Source: Anaeramoeba flamelloides (Eukaryota; Metamonada; Anaeramoebidae). From it: DNA of 64,000 nucleotides. The notes under the pieces are model-generated. The model saw only the letters and a program-made list of their open reading frames with translations. It was not told the origin of the DNA and searched no databases. The translations under genes and the position numbers were made by a program. The stretch covers positions 9,920,001 through 9,984,000 of the forward strand of contig JANTQA010000047.1 in NCBI GenBank assembly GCA_027625915.1, given 5' to 3'. Below are positions 23,521-36,416 of the stretch, piece after piece (positions within the stretch are counted from its first letter, which is position 1; every line of letters starts with the position of its first letter).

Positions 23521-26139
23521 TCCTTGGAGATCTAAAAAATCTATCCTTTATTTTATTTACAAACATTTATTAATTATCCTGAATTTTAAAAGATTAGGTA
23601 ATATTCTTTTTCAAATACCGAGAGTATAAACAATGAACTATTGGGATTGAAATCATTTATTTGAGAATTATCTATTTTTTTTTTTTTTATTTGATATATT
23701 TATTTGAATTGGTTTTATTTGTTTGGAAATCTTTAAAAAACTGAGAAATAATTGTAAAGTGTACTAACACATTTAACCCATGAGTTACTACTAACCTAAG
23801 GGGATAACTAAAATTCTTATAATAATTATAGATTAGAAATAATCAAATTAAAAATATTTTTTTAGATTTTAATTTGAATTTTCCAGTTTTTTAAAAAAGT
23901 ATTTTGGAGAAGTGCTAATTTACTGTTTGGCAATTTTTCTTGTTCTTTTTTTGTCAAATAGAATATAAAAATCAATTTGAATTGTTTCTTTGAATCAAAA
24001 AATTCTATTTTTTTAAGTTTAATATAATTAATAAATCTTTGTTTGAAATCAATTAGATATTTCATCCCAAGTTATTTTATAATGGCTTATTTTAAATTTT
24101 CAGTTGTTTCATTTTTAAAGTGTATTTTAGTACACTTCATTGATGGGCATGGGGTTTCTGATTTCTTCCAGAGAAAATAATTTGTTTTCTTAATCATTCA
24201 GAAATATGTTACCTTTTTAAATTTCCAAATATGAGAAAAATTAATCAAACTTTTAAAAAGAATAATCCATTTTGGAAAATAGCATAAAAAGAATTGTACT
24301 TTTGAAGTAATGAATTTTTACTTTGTTTTTCAATTTATATACCCCCCTTAGCACCCCGGATTTTCCCAAATTTCATCAAGTTTATAAAAAAAGATATAAA
24401 ATGATATTGCTGTACTGATATATTTAGTTTTTTATTTGTCTTGAATCGAAATTTAAATTAAAATAAAAAGTCAAAATAGTTTATAGATAAAGTAATTATG
24501 TTATTAGTTTTTTTTTTTTTGAAACTTGAACAAAAAATAATAATGATTCATTTTTATATATTTTTTAATATAGTTTGTTTTTTTTTTAAATTTTTTAAAT
24601 AAGAAATTTTACTTTAGTAATAGTAATTCAAAACTCAGCACATGGGTTTATAAATAATTACTATCAAATGACGTTGTTAATTTTATGATAAAAAAAATAA
24701 ATAAAAAAATAAATTTCTGAAAATATTTCATTTTTTTTTTTACAATTCAATAAATCCACAATCAAGAGAAAAATGAAATTTATTTCTTTAGTCCAAAATT
24801 AAAATTTTTATATGAATAATTTTCTATAACTTTTATTTACAAAATAGAAATTACTTTAAAAAAAACAAAAAAAAAAAAAATTCTAAAATTATTATATTTA
24901 CTAAATTGGAATTAAACAAATATAAACTTTTTAATCAATAAAATACTAAACCACAGATTTAAAAAAAAATAAAAAACAACTCTTTAATATTATTCAAAGA
25001 TAATAAAATAATCTTCAAAACCAATTATTTTTTTTTTTTTTAATTTTGTTATTGGTAAAAATTTGAATAATATATTTGCGAAATTTGAATTTTTTCTTGC
25101 TAAATTAATCCAGATATTGGAAAATAAGTTTTGGCATATGATATCTAATCAAATAATATTGTTTGTTTTAAATCTAGATTTTCAAAAATCAAAAATTTAA
25201 AAATTGTTAAAAATTAACAAAAAAATCAATTATTAATCTGATTCGAACTATTGGCCAAATCATTTAAAAATGAAAAAAATTTTTGTTGAAAAAATTTCCA
25301 AATTTTACAATGAAAAAATTTCCAAATTTTACAATGAAAAAAAAAAATGATATTTTTTTTCTAATTTAATTTACATTTTTTTTTTTTATTTAAAAATTAT
25401 TTAGAATCAAATATAGATATTTTTATTGGATGCTAATTAGTAGAAAAAACAAAGTTTCTATTTGATGTCAAAATATCTTTTGTAATGAATAATTTATTCA
25501 ATCAAATCTTTTTGCAATTTTGAGTTGCAAGTGTCCCCAAAAAAGTTCCAGTGAAGTAGAATGTGTTTTAATCATCAAAAATAAGATTTTTTTGATGTCT
25601 AGACAAACTTTTCAATTTTTTTTTTTTTTTTTTTTTGACAAAATTTGGAAAAATAATTCAATCACAATTAGTAAAAAAAGTTTTCCAATATTGATTTTTT
25701 TTTTTTCAAGTTATTTTTTTATTGTAAGTAATTATACAATTTTTAATAATAAAATTTTTTTCTAAAATAATTTTATATAAATTCTATATCTTATAATACG
25801 TTGGTAACATTTCAAATTAAAAATTTTGTTTGAAACGTTAAAAGTATATTTGGATTTACTAAGGGATATATAATATTTAACTATTTTTTAAAGATAATAT
25901 CATTTTTTTTTTTTTTTTTTTTTTTTTAGTAAATTTTTGAATTAAAAATTGAATTTATTAACAAATTTTTATCATTTTTTTAATTTTATATGAAAAAATT
26001 CGAAATTTACTAGGATGGTGTATTGTTTTTTATTTTTTTATTTTGACAAAACCTGTCTTGAAACAATTCTCTATTTAGCTAGAAAATGTTGATATCTGAT
26101 CCTTTATTTTTAAAATTTATCATAAAATGTGAATGAAAT
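23521..26139. other. Gene-free stretch
   Basis: Poly-A/T tracts of up to about 20-30 bp (25617, 25903) and no supported gene. A 36-codon minus frame near 24100-24205 (FLWKKSETPCPSMKCTKIHF) is a possible exon but lacks splice support. Confidence 0.35.
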
Positions 26140-26310
26140 AATATCATATTCGCCCATTGTCTACTGTCTACGCCTTTGATCTTTTGATCTGTAGCCTTTT
26201 AATAAAAAATCAACTTGGCTTTAAATTTATATTATATATTTACCAATTCCACGTAAACCATCTTTATTACAGTATTCAAAAATTCTTCTTTGTAATATTA
26301 TTTAATAGAT
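26140..26310 (-). other. Coding-like exons of an unidentified minus-strand gene
   Basis: Two islands stand out from pure A/T sequence on the minus strand. One reads RRIFEYCNKDGLRGIG, followed by GTAAAT. The second, after an AAAG acceptor, reads QVDFLLKGYRSKDQRRRQ and a TAG stop. Their phases do not join directly, so an exon boundary is misplaced or an exon is missing. No protein family is recognised with confidence. Confidence 0.3.
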
Positions 26311-27383
26311 GAATAAAATAAAAAAATAATAGAGGATTGCTAAAATTGATATTTTTTTTGATTTTTTCGAATCCTAATTTATTTTTCAGTTTTTATTGTT
26401 AAGTTACCGAAACAAATAACAGTAAAAATATTTAAAAAAATTATAAAGAAAACAAAAAATCGAAAAACAATCGGTTGTTTAAAACTTTTCTACCCAAATA
26501 AAATTCTAAAAAATCATATTTATTCAAAAATTATTTTAAATCAGATAGATATTGATTTTAAAAAATTATAAATTTTAATATTTTTACATTTACACTTGAT
26601 GTTATTTGAATTTTTTTTTCTCTGTTTTTTTTTTTTCTGTATTTTGAATTTATTTAATGTGAAACTTTTTATTTTTTTTTAAGAAAAAAAAATGAAAATT
26701 ATTTTTAAACTTAAAGAATAAAAAATTTTTTCATTTAATTAAAAATCAAAGTTTTGAGTCCCTTAAACCATCTCAATAATTATATTATTTATCAGAGGAT
26801 AAATAACCTTTAATGAAAAATAGAACCTTTAAGTATACAAAATCCTTTTTAGATAATAAAAAAATATGATATTGAATGCCCAAACCTATATATATATATA
26901 TATATATATATTTGAAAATAAATCTGTTATCAAAATTTATAATTATCAATTTCGTATTAACTCTCTCTCCCTAAGCAAAGAAATAAGCAAATAATTCAAT
27001 AATAAAATACAATTATTTATAAGATACAAATTTTCTAGAAAAGGGAAATTAAAAATAATAACTTTGCTTATACTCAATTTCATTGGAAAATATTTTTAAA
27101 AATAAAAACAAGTTTGATAAATTGTAGCAAACCTTAAATCTAAAATAAATATCAAAAAAACAAAAAAAAAAAAAAAAAGTAGTTTATTATTTTTAAATAT
27201 CATTTTCAATTGAAGACGATTGCTCTTTCTCAGAAAAAAAAACAAAGAAAACGAAAAAAAAAAAAAATGACAATTAAAAAAAAGGGGGGGGGGGGTAAAA
27301 AGATAATTAAATAATAATCTATAAGGTAATAAATTAATAATAGGATTTAATATTATTTTGATGAGGAATAAACAAATGTTGAT

Positions 27384-28928
27384 TTATTTTTTTGAATTAA
27401 CAAAATCACTGTGTGCACTTGAAGTTTTTTGTAACATTTTGACTCTAACCTTCAATTCCCCGGATCTTCTAAGCCCCGATTCGATACCCTTTTGTAAAAC
27501 CCTAACATTAGATTTTAAGCTTCTGATTTGTCTTCTGTGCAATTGATTCAGTTCTTTGAGCACCTGGTTTTCTTCTTTAAGTTTGCGTATTGACTTGCCG
27601 AGAATGGACCAATCTGATCTTTCCTTTTTTTTCAATTCGTCGATAACGATATGTGCGAAATCTGAAGTTTCGTTATTTAAGTAATGGCCAAGAATGACTT
27701 TATATTGGATGATTTGCTTTTGGTAAAATTCGAGCATGGTCAAATTATTTTTTGGTTGTTGCTCGCCGTTCTCGTTCTCGTTCTCGTTCCCGTTCTCGTT
27801 CTTTTGTTCATTGCCTTCTTGTTTCTGTTTCTTGATTTTGCTCGTAATTTTTAACGAGTTGTCAAGCTCACTTAATGGATCTAAATTCTCAATTCCAGAA
27901 AAGCCCGCGGTGGTCCAGCCGGCGCCCGTCCAACTTGTTTCTTCGCCGAGTTCATTTTCTGACAGCCCGCTATAATAGTCTGAAGTTTCTGAAATGAGAT
28001 CTTCAAATAGGCTTTCCGATCTCATCCCACTTTCGCTATTCTCGAATGTCTTTGATGTGTTTGAGAAGATACTCATCCCAGTTATTTCGTCTTGGGAAAC
28101 GATACCACTTTGCCCCGAGAGCATTTTTTCTTTCCCCAACTTTTGAAGAAGGTTTGTAAATTGTGGCCTCGCGCCAGATCTGACATTGGGCACGCCCATG
28201 TTGCCACTTTCGCTCATCGACTCAAGCTCGGATCCAAGCTCGCTGAAGATCGGGACGTTCACTTCAGACTCAGACTCGCTCTGGTTGCCCGTGCCGAGCC
28301 CGAGCCTTTCACGTAATTTGTTGCTTGAATTGCTCTCGCGAAGCCTCTGGTTGATCCTCATATTTTGCTTCATCAGCACGTTTCGTCGGTTACGGAGATT
28401 GTTGTTCCTTCTCCTCATCCGCGAGCTCTTGACCAACTCTCGTGAACGCTTTTTCCTTCTGATCCCCAGCACAAAGCCGAGCCGATCAAGCAATTTGGTG
28501 CTTATTTGATTCAAAAACAAATCAATTTCATACACCGATCGGCATTGCCTTAACCCGCTTAACAGCCTTTTGCCACCCTCGTCGGTGATTTGGTTCCTTG
28601 ACAAATCAATCGAATGGACGGTCTTGTTTGTTTTCAATAACGAGAGCAAATGCTTGATGCCCTTGTCCGTGATCGAGTTGAAACTTAAACACAAATGAGC
28701 AACAGTCCGATTCTTGAGCAAGGCTCGGCATAACAAAAGAAAGTCTTCATCATTAAACCCATTGTTCCCCAAGTCAATGCTTTTAATAACATGGTTAGTA
28801 GAGAGATGATCAAATAACATCGACAGAAACCTATTCGATTGCCCACATGACCACAAATTTAAATTTACAAGTTTTGGATCGTTTGTCTCGACCTGAAGAA
28901 GTAATTTTGTAAAATCTGAACTATTCAT
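27384..28928 (-). CDS. Leucine-rich-repeat protein with C-terminal coiled coil
   Basis: A single-exon 514-residue protein. Residues ~15-150 form four to five ribonuclease-inhibitor-type LRRs of about 28 residues (SIDLGNNGFNDEDF, HLCLSFNSITDKGIKHLL, SIDLSRNQITDEGGKRLL, EIDLFLNQIS). A basic segment follows (RRKKRSRELVKSSRMRRRNN), then a Ser/Glu/Gly-rich disordered region (about 215-380) with repeats such as NENENENG, and a C-terminal helical, probably coiled-coil region (about 400-505; KLKEENQVLKELNQLHRRQI). RI-type LRRs are generic protein-binding solenoids, so the partner cannot be read from sequence. Third-codon positions are much more G/C-rich than in neighbouring genes (many CTC, GCC, CGA, TCG), and no intron is needed. 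No transmembrane segment or signal peptide is seen. Confidence 0.85.
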   Translation of the reverse strand: MNSSDFTKLLLQVETNDPKLVNLNLWSCGQSNRFLSMLFDHLSTNHVIKSIDLGNNGFNDEDFLLLCRALLKNRTVAHLCLSFNSITDKGIKHLLSLLKTNKTVHSIDLSRNQITDEGGKRLLSGLRQCRSVYEIDLFLNQISTKLLDRLGFVLGIRRKKRSRELVKSSRMRRRNNNLRNRRNVLMKQNMRINQRLRESNSSNKLRERLGLGTGNQSESESEVNVPIFSELGSELESMSESGNMGVPNVRSGARPQFTNLLQKLGKEKMLSGQSGIVSQDEITGMSIFSNTSKTFENSESGMRSESLFEDLISETSDYYSGLSENELGEETSWTGAGWTTAGFSGIENLDPLSELDNSLKITSKIKKQKQEGNEQKNENGNENENENGEQQPKNNLTMLEFYQKQIIQYKVILGHYLNNETSDFAHIVIDELKKKERSDWSILGKSIRKLKEENQVLKELNQLHRRQIRSLKSNVRVLQKGIESGLRRSGELKVRVKMLQKTSSAHSDFVNSKK

Positions 28929-29701
28929 TTCGTTTTAATCTGGTGTTGATTTAGGTTTTGGATTTTTTTTTTTTTTTTGTGTTTTTTACAACAAAGCAAT
29001 ACAATCAAAAAGAATTTTCAAATTAAAGAAAAAAAAAACAAAAAAATTGTTTAAAAAATAAAAATAAAATTCAAGTCCATCTGATAAGAAGAGAATTTTT
29101 GATTCATTTTCACAAATCAACTTTCAATTCTAATAAAAAGTTTTTTTCATCAAGTTATTTATTTTAATTAGATATTTGTAATTTTTCTTACTTCATTTTT
29201 TTTTCAAATTCGATGAAATTCAGTAATTAATGAGCTTCAAAGGGTACAATTGGTTCTTTTTCTTTTTTTTTTCAAAAATTTTCCTTTTATTCTTCTTCGT
29301 TTTTTGTTTCTTTGTTTGAGCCGAAGAAATTAAATCGAATGGAAGTAGTACACAAATAAATAACAGGTATGATTAGAGTGATGATTGTAGAGAATTTAGA
29401 AATAATAAGGTTCAATTAATACTGAATTTGAAAAAGTTAAATTTTTCTCAAGATAAGTTTTTTCAAATATTGGGGAATTAAAAATCAACTCACTTTGTCA
29501 ATTAAAGATTATATAGATCTTTGTATAGAACTAAATGATAATTTTTAAATGTAATAACAGTGTTGCTTTGAAATCTACAACCAACACAAGAACAAAATTA
29601 ATAAAGATCGTTTTTTCGTTTAAAAACAAATAAAAAATAGTTTGTTGTCAATGGATGAGAGAGATAAAATTGAAAATTTTCAAGTTGAGAAAACAACTAC
29701 T

Positions 29702-30333
29702 TTAAGGTTAACAATCCCTGAAATATGAAAAAAGATTATCTTGTGTTTGGTGTCGGGCTATGTTATTTTGATTCTAAGTTTATCATTCTTAAACTTTAAG
29801 ATAATTTTAATAGTGGTACAAAAAAGTCACTTTTTTGGAATTTATTTGTATTTTTTTTTTGGAAATCCGATATAAAGAGTAAGGACGATAGGCTGATATG
29901 TATTTAATAGCAAATCTTGATTTGTGGGTTGTCAATTGAAATATTTTCTTCATTTAATGAAAAAAATAGAAAAAATAAATTATTTCTAAGGGAATCAAAT
30001 ACATAAGAGTAAATATCAATGTTGTAAAAACTCTATTTTTTACAACATTACTTATTTACACTTTTGTAAAACAAAATCAGAACAAAAATTTCAATCAACA
30101 ACTCAATAATATCAGATTTTTAGAATACACACCTTCTAATCTATTATTTATACAACTTTCAATTGAAAGTTCCAAAAAAAAAAAAAAAAATAAATTAATT
30201 AATAGTGACTTTTTTGGACTACTATTAAAATTATTAACAAGTTGAAGATTGATGTACCAAGAACCAAAATAACATAACCCCACACCAAATACAAGATAAT
30301 CTATTTTCCCATCCCAGAAACTGTAAACATTAA
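29702..30333. mobile_element. TTAA-bounded foldback element I, copy 1
   Basis: 632 bp. Left arm TTAAGGTTAACAATCCCTGA and right arm ending CTGTAAACATTAA are inverted copies of one ~190-bp unit. The centre is itself a hairpin (AATGTTGTAAAAA / TTTTTACAACATT, 30018-30050). Related arms recur at 56783-57341 and about 57670-57746. Confidence 0.75.
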
Positions 30334-30402
30334 ATACCATTTTGTCATTAGTAATAAAGCTATTTATAATATAAGCAACATCCTAGAGCATCTAATTCAA
30401 CT

Positions 30403-31154
30403 TTAAGGGATTAGCGTCTATCAAGGAGAAACCTATGATCAAATTATGTTGTAATTTTACCTAACCACATTCGTGCTACATGGTTGAAATGTCTCTAAAA
30501 AATCGATTAGTCAAGTAGTAATATTTGTTGATCTCATCAATTAGAAATGATCTATGTATAAGTAAAAAAAACAGCAATTTCAGAATAAAATCTGCATTTC
30601 GCCATAAATTTAAAGGTTGAATTATCAATATTCAGACTAAAAAGTCATAAAATATCTTTCTTAAATTTGTGGCGAAATGTAGATTAGTTTCTAAAAAATC
30701 CCTTTTTTTTAAAACATTAAATAATTAACCAATAAATTTTTTTGACAAATTATTTCTCAAATCATGCAAATATATTGATGATACAAGTAGTATCATCAAA
30801 AGCAAACAAAAATAACGAGTCTTTGGGGGTTTATGTTGATGATTATTGAGTTAATCTTTGAAATTCATAATTATTAAAATAGTTACTTTTTGAAGTTCTA
30901 AATATAAATTATTAAATACCAGAATACGTTATTTTGGGTTTCTATTTTTAGATTTGGAAAAGGAATTAAAAAAAATTTTATCCAAAAACTTTTTTAATAG
31001 TTATCTTGAGTAAAAATCCAATAATTTATTGTGTTCAATAATTTTTATAATAGATTTTTTAGAGCTATTCGAGCCATGGTGCACTAATTACATTTGCACC
31101 CAATTCCAATATACTTTGATTATAGAGAAATATATGGTGACACTAATCCCTTAA
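30403..31154. mobile_element. TTAA-bounded element G
   Basis: 752 bp, ends TTAAGGGATTAGCGTC and (complement) TTAAGGGATTAGTGTC. Internal hairpin CTGCATTTCGCCATAAATTT / AAATTTGTGGCGAAATGTAG. No convincing ORF. Lies 70 bp from element I copy 1. Confidence 0.75.
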
Positions 31155-33257
31155 GAAATCAACATTTTTATTTAGAAATTATTGTCTAATTCTCTGACTT
31201 ATTAAGGTAGAGTAATTCTCAAAAAAAAAAAAAAATACATCTCTTTTAATTTACATAATATGTATAACACATCCAGAATGTCCCATTTTTATATAATATT
31301 TTGTAATGCTTCTTGGCAACTACAAAGGAAAAAATCATAAAATTGAAAATCTATCAAATTTAGATTTTCAGGCAGAGTCATCATGGTAAAAATAATTTTG
31401 GTAATGAAAAAAAAAATTTTTCTTAATTTTCAAGGGAAATAATTGCAATTAAAAAAAATACAATATGCAATGTACTCTTGACCAATCCCTAAAAATCAAC
31501 AATCAAAAACCAACCAACCAATGAAGCATACTGTATATCAAAAAATCAACTAATTAAAAACTCTTCCATTTTTAGAAAAAAATACCAAATAGACCCCCCA
31601 TTTCAAGTTTAAATCATTGTTACTTCTAAATTTAAATTTAAATCTTATTTATTTTTGAAGATTCTCTGTCCGTACATTTTGGGATCCTATAGATTTTTTT
31701 TATATTTAAAATTCCAAATTAGTTATTTGTGCCCCAAAAATGTTACAAAACCCCTTCTCTGTCAAATTTAGTGAAGTTATAAAATAGACAGTACTAAGAT
31801 CAATTCGAACAAAATTGAATTCCGAAAAAAAATAAAATAATTTGATTTAAATTAAAGAAATTTAAGCCAGTTGAAATTTAAAATCTGAAAAAAATTATAT
31901 TTTTTTACATTAAAAATCATTCTAACTTTTTTTTTGCTAATGTATATTTTTGGCAATGAGATACTTTGATTTTTTTTATGAATTAATTTTTTTAACCAAA
32001 ATAGGTGTGATTTAACATTAGTATTTATCACGATAACCCCTGATTACAGAACAAATCCAGGGGATTTTACCTTCCCCAAATAAATGTTTTTATTTACCAG
32101 ATTTCAGAAATTTTGAAATGAAAGTGTTAATTACCCAAATAAAATTTAACATGTTTCTAAAGTAAATATGAAATTTAAAAAATATATTTTTTCAAAATGG
32201 ACAATATTAATTACAAATTACCCAAAAAATTACAAACACTTACCAGAGAAAAGAATAACCTTCTGTTTATATAAATAAATTATAAAAATTTTGGTATATC
32301 ATGACACAAGATTAAATCATTAATTTAGATTAACCTATTATAAATCGAAATACACTAAAATAATTAAACAGAAAATAACAAAAAATTGCATCTTTTTGAA
32401 ATTTATTAAAATCAGAAAAAATAGAAACAAAAAAATCAGTACTTACATCTTTAATTAATAAACATTTTTGAATTATTGAGAAAAAACCAGTATTTAAAAA
32501 TTCTTTAAACACTGACCAAAAAAGTAAAAAAAATATCTCAGTAAAATTTATATAAATTTTTTTCTTTACGCCAGGCAATTTAATCTTTAACTCTATATTT
32601 TTAAATAACTATAATGTTGAAAAAGTATATTTTTTGGAACAAATTCATATAAAAAATTTTAAAAAATTACAAATTGACACTTTCAACAAAAAAACCGTTT
32701 CAAAGAGACAAAAACTTTCACAAATCACCATTTAACCCCTGTATAAAAACAAATCGTTGTATTTAAGATAAAAAAAAAAAAATTGAAAACACCAAGAATA
32801 AATTCAAAGCAAAACAAGAATTTTAAAAATTAAAAAATGTAAACATCATTTTTTTATTTCAAAAATTTATTTCAGACAAAGGTACAATAAAAAAAAAATA
32901 ATAAAACCACCTTATTATACCCCAAAAAATTTCACTGAAAGTGTTTTTAAATGTAATAAAAAATCGTTTAACATTGAAACAAAAAATGTATTATTTAGTT
33001 CATATCTTTTCTTTTATTCAGCAAATAACATTTTTCAAATATTTTTGAATAGATAAAGTCTTCCGAAAGTTGAAGATTATTTTTCTCAGTTCTATTTCTT
33101 AAAATGTTTTTGTTGAAAATTTCTCCAAAAAAAATCTAAAATAGAGATCTTTAATTTTTTTTTCAAATAGGGAATATTTAAATTAATAAAAATCGACCAA
33201 CAAAAAATTCTTTTCAAAAGAGGCAAGTTTGTCCTTATTAGATACAATACTTTTAAT
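31155..33257. other. Gene-free stretch
   Basis: A/T-rich; no supported ORF, no repeat shared with other parts of the window noticed. The only GC-richer spot is CCCCTGATTACAGAACAAAT followed by CCAGGGG (32037-32063), a small inverted pair. Confidence 0.4.
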
Positions 33258-33540
33258 TTAAGCTGTGTGTTGTTTATTACCTTTTTTACAAAATATTACA
33301 AATTGAAAATTGGACACATTCTTGTGAAAATTGTTATTAGTTTTGTTGTTATTTTTAAATGTTTGTTGTTTGATTCTGTTTATGATTCCGGTGTTCATAA
33401 AATAAATACCAACATAACTTTTTCTATTTGTTGAAAAATACGCTGTTATAATTTTTCTTTTTAGAACCACTTCCAAACTCAAAAAAATGAGATTTCTCTA
33501 GTGCAAAGATGAGCTTCATTTTAGTTCTTCTTCGAACTCC
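33258..33540 (-). other. Unassigned coding-like ORF
   Basis: A minus-strand frame of 74 codons (contains VGIYFMNTGIINRIKQQTFK, then Asn-rich, ending GNKQHTA) with protein-like codon choice, but only TTG at its 5' end. A different frame just upstream reads MKLIFALEKSHFFEFGSGSK before a stop, so the locus may be a decayed gene. No domain is recognised. Confidence 0.25.
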
Positions 33541-33909
33541 CCAATATCATATTATACCACTTAGAACACTATTATTTTTTTTTGGTTTTTCTATATCAAA
33601 CTTCAATCATGACAAGTTGATTGTTTCCAAATCATTTCAATAAAAAAAAATTATTTGTAATATCATTTGGAAAATTTTTAAAAAATCTAAATTTTGTTTA
33701 TGTAAGAGAGAGGAACAAAAACATTAATAAAGATCAATTATTTTTTATAATTTCTCTTAAATGAAAAAATAAGAAATAAATAGAATAATACACATTATAT
33801 AATAATTGATATAAGTAGGAAACAAATCTAATAAATCTATATATTTTCATAAAAATTTAAAAATTAAAATACATAGTCTATCGTTTGAAAAAAAATATTG
33901 TTTCTTTTG

Positions 33910-34219
33910 ATCTAAAATTGAAGATCCAAAGAAAATTCCAATAGAAATCATATGATTTTCTCTAAAATCATTCTAACAATTCAATAACATTTAGAATAAC
34001 ACGTTTTTACCCAGTGACTTTAGATCTTAAAATAAATAAAAAAAAAATTGCAAAAACAATTATGTATCAAAAAAAAAAAATTGAAAAAAAAGAAAAAAGC
34101 AAAAATCTGAAAAAAGGATTTCAATTTTGAAATTTCCAAAATAATTTTTTTTTCTTCAAAGATCCATCCAAACCCTTTAAACACGTATTTCACCCACTAC
34201 AATTGCCCCCCTTTGACTG
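33910..34219 (+). mobile_element. TIR element family A, left-truncated copy
   Basis: Shares with 11600-11894 the run GAAAATTCCAATAGAAAT, a GATTTCAAT block, CTTTAAACACGT and the terminus CCTTTGACTG. Confidence 0.7.
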
Positions 34220-34964
34220 GAAAATAGTTTACTTTTTGAAAACGTCATTATTAAAATTTGGATTTTTAATAAATGAAATTAACACAATTAGTGTTGATAT
34301 TTATTAAAAAAAAATTCAAAAAAATGGAATAACTTTTATTATTTTGATGAATTTTTTTATCATTTGAAGTTGTTTTGATTTTTTTTGAAATTGAATTTAA
34401 ATCTATTTGTTTTCCTCACCCAATGTATGTTCTTTTTCTAACCACTATAAAATATAAATAAATAATTAGAATATTATAAGTATGATTAATAAAATTAAAA
34501 AAAAAAAAAAAAAAAAAAAAATTCAATAATTATTTAATTTCCTTTGTTTTTCTGAATACAATTCACACATTTATATCATTACAAACCCCATTTTACACAT
34601 AAGAACCAGCCAAAAATGATTTTTTTTTTTTTTTAAGAATCAAACAATTTAAGATTAATTATGTAAAAGAAAAAGAATCAACTTTGGATTACGTTTGATA
34701 TTCCTAAAAAAATACCTTAAGGGACTAGTCTCTATTAAATTTTTTTAGCCAAATTTAATAGAGATTTAGAATTTTTTTTTGCCAATTACTTAGATTTGAA
34801 ATCAAAGTGAAAAAATTTTTTGTATAGTAATGAAATCTCGATAAATGGCATTCATTAAATTTAGTTATTGTTTTTATAGAAATAAAAAATTTTTGCTGTT
34901 TTTCACTTTCTTGAAAGTTGCTTTTTTTCAACTTTTCGCAAAAATACAAAAAATAAAAAAAAAT

Positions 34965-35072
34965 ATGAGCAAGAAAGCAAAACCTTGTTGTGTTTGTGGA
35001 AGACCTACAAAAAATAGTTTAGAAAATAAACCGGAAAAGCTTTTTTTGGATTTGCATGAAAAAACAGTTTGA
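34965..35072 (+). CDS. Short cysteine-containing ORF inside TTAA element F
   Basis: ATG 34965 opens MSKKAKPCCVCGRPTKNSLE, then NKPEKLFLDLHEKTV and a stop (35 residues). The CCVCG start recalls a zinc ribbon or treble-clef N-terminus. Because it lies between the element's ends and is absent from the deleted copy, it may be the remnant of a transposon-encoded protein. It is too short to name, and there is no catalytic motif. Confidence 0.35.
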   Translation: MSKKAKPCCVCGRPTKNSLENKPEKLFLDLHEKTV

Positions 35073-35304
35073 TTCGAAAAAAATATGCAATATATTCTTT
35101 ACTCAAAATAAAAGATTTTCTTTCTTTTCTTGTACCATTCTTTTTCTCGATGAAACCACTTTTTGAGTTTACACTCTTTTGTTTTTGTTGAATTTGAAGT
35201 TTTTTTAAGTATTTCCAAATTATCATTCCAAAAGTTTTTTACAGTTTCCAAAAAAATAGTTCTTATTCTTTTCTTTTATTTTTTTTGACAGAATTGTAAA
35301 ATTT

Positions 35305-36416
35305 GCAGATGATCTTATTCTTATTATGAAAGGGCCATTAATCTCTCTAAAAATTAATTTAGAAAGGATTTTTGAAATAATAAAAAGATTCGGGACGAAC
35401 CCACATAATAAAAAAAACCAAATATAAAAAAAGAATTAAAAGATATTTTTTATCTTGGGATTTGGTTAGAAAAAAACACACATCTTGAATATAATTTCAA
35501 AAAAGTAGAAAAGTCCTTGGAAACACTTAATCGATTGTTTCAACAAAATAAACTCAACAATGGAGTCAAAATAACTTCTTTCAAAGCTCTCATTTTAAGT
35601 CAACTTTATTATGGTCTTGAAATATTTGACTTGAAACAAAATGATTTTGAAAGAATTGATAGATTTATCAATAAATCAGTCACAAATTTCTTACAAATTA
35701 ATATCCATTCACCTCGATTAATTTATAAAACTGAAGCAAAAATTGATCTCGCTAGATTAAAAGTATACCGAAGAAAATATAAATTGATAGAAAAATTAGA
35801 TTTCTTAAATTTAAAAAAAATTAAAAACAATACTAAATTTTTGAAAATTGGAAAATGAAAATATTAATTGGCACACTAAGGGATTAAAATTATTAGATTT
35901 AGATTAAAAGTTTTTCGATTAACCGAATTGGAAAATTCACCTAGTTGGAAAGTTCAACAATATCTAAAAATTATAAAACAACAAAATTGCAATTTCAAAC
36001 AACAAAAATATTTAAACTGGAAAGCTTCAAAAACAATTCTAAAATTTCGAAATTTTACTAATTGTTTAAATAGGTACTCTTATGTAACAAGTAAAAAATA
36101 AAAATAAAAATTGTGATTTATGTAAAGAAAAGTTAAATATTGATATCATTGAAGATTTCGATCATTTTTTATGGGACTGTCCGGCCTATAAAATAAATCG
36201 AAAAATCTGGATATCTGAATTTTTTGAAAAAATAAAAAATTAATAATATCGGAGATATTATTAATAAAAAAGAATTCATCATATATATTATCATTAGTAA
36301 GTGATAATAAAATTTGTGATTCTTTAACAAAATTTCTAAAAAAAGTTTAGAAATTAGGGCACACAGGAGAAAAGCAATTTTCTCTCTTCAAAAATAAAAA
36401 AAAAAAAAAAAAAAAA
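35305..36416 (+). mobile_element. LINE, 5'-truncated copy 2, inserted in a TTAA element
   Basis: Begins inside the RT YADD motif ([10 protein letters not shown]) and runs through the thumb ([17 protein letters not shown]), the conserved 113-codon block ([20 protein letters not shown]), the zinc-knuckle region and an A tail. Target-site duplication AGAATTGTAAAATTT at 35290-35304 and 36417-36431. Nearly identical to copy 3 at 51120-52215, with a few substitutions and small indels. Frameshifts break the reading frame several times. It sits inside the TTAA-bounded element 34717-36560. Confidence 0.92.

Noticed and set aside
28186-28509. 107-codon plus frame
   Set aside because: Antisense shadow of the LRR gene.
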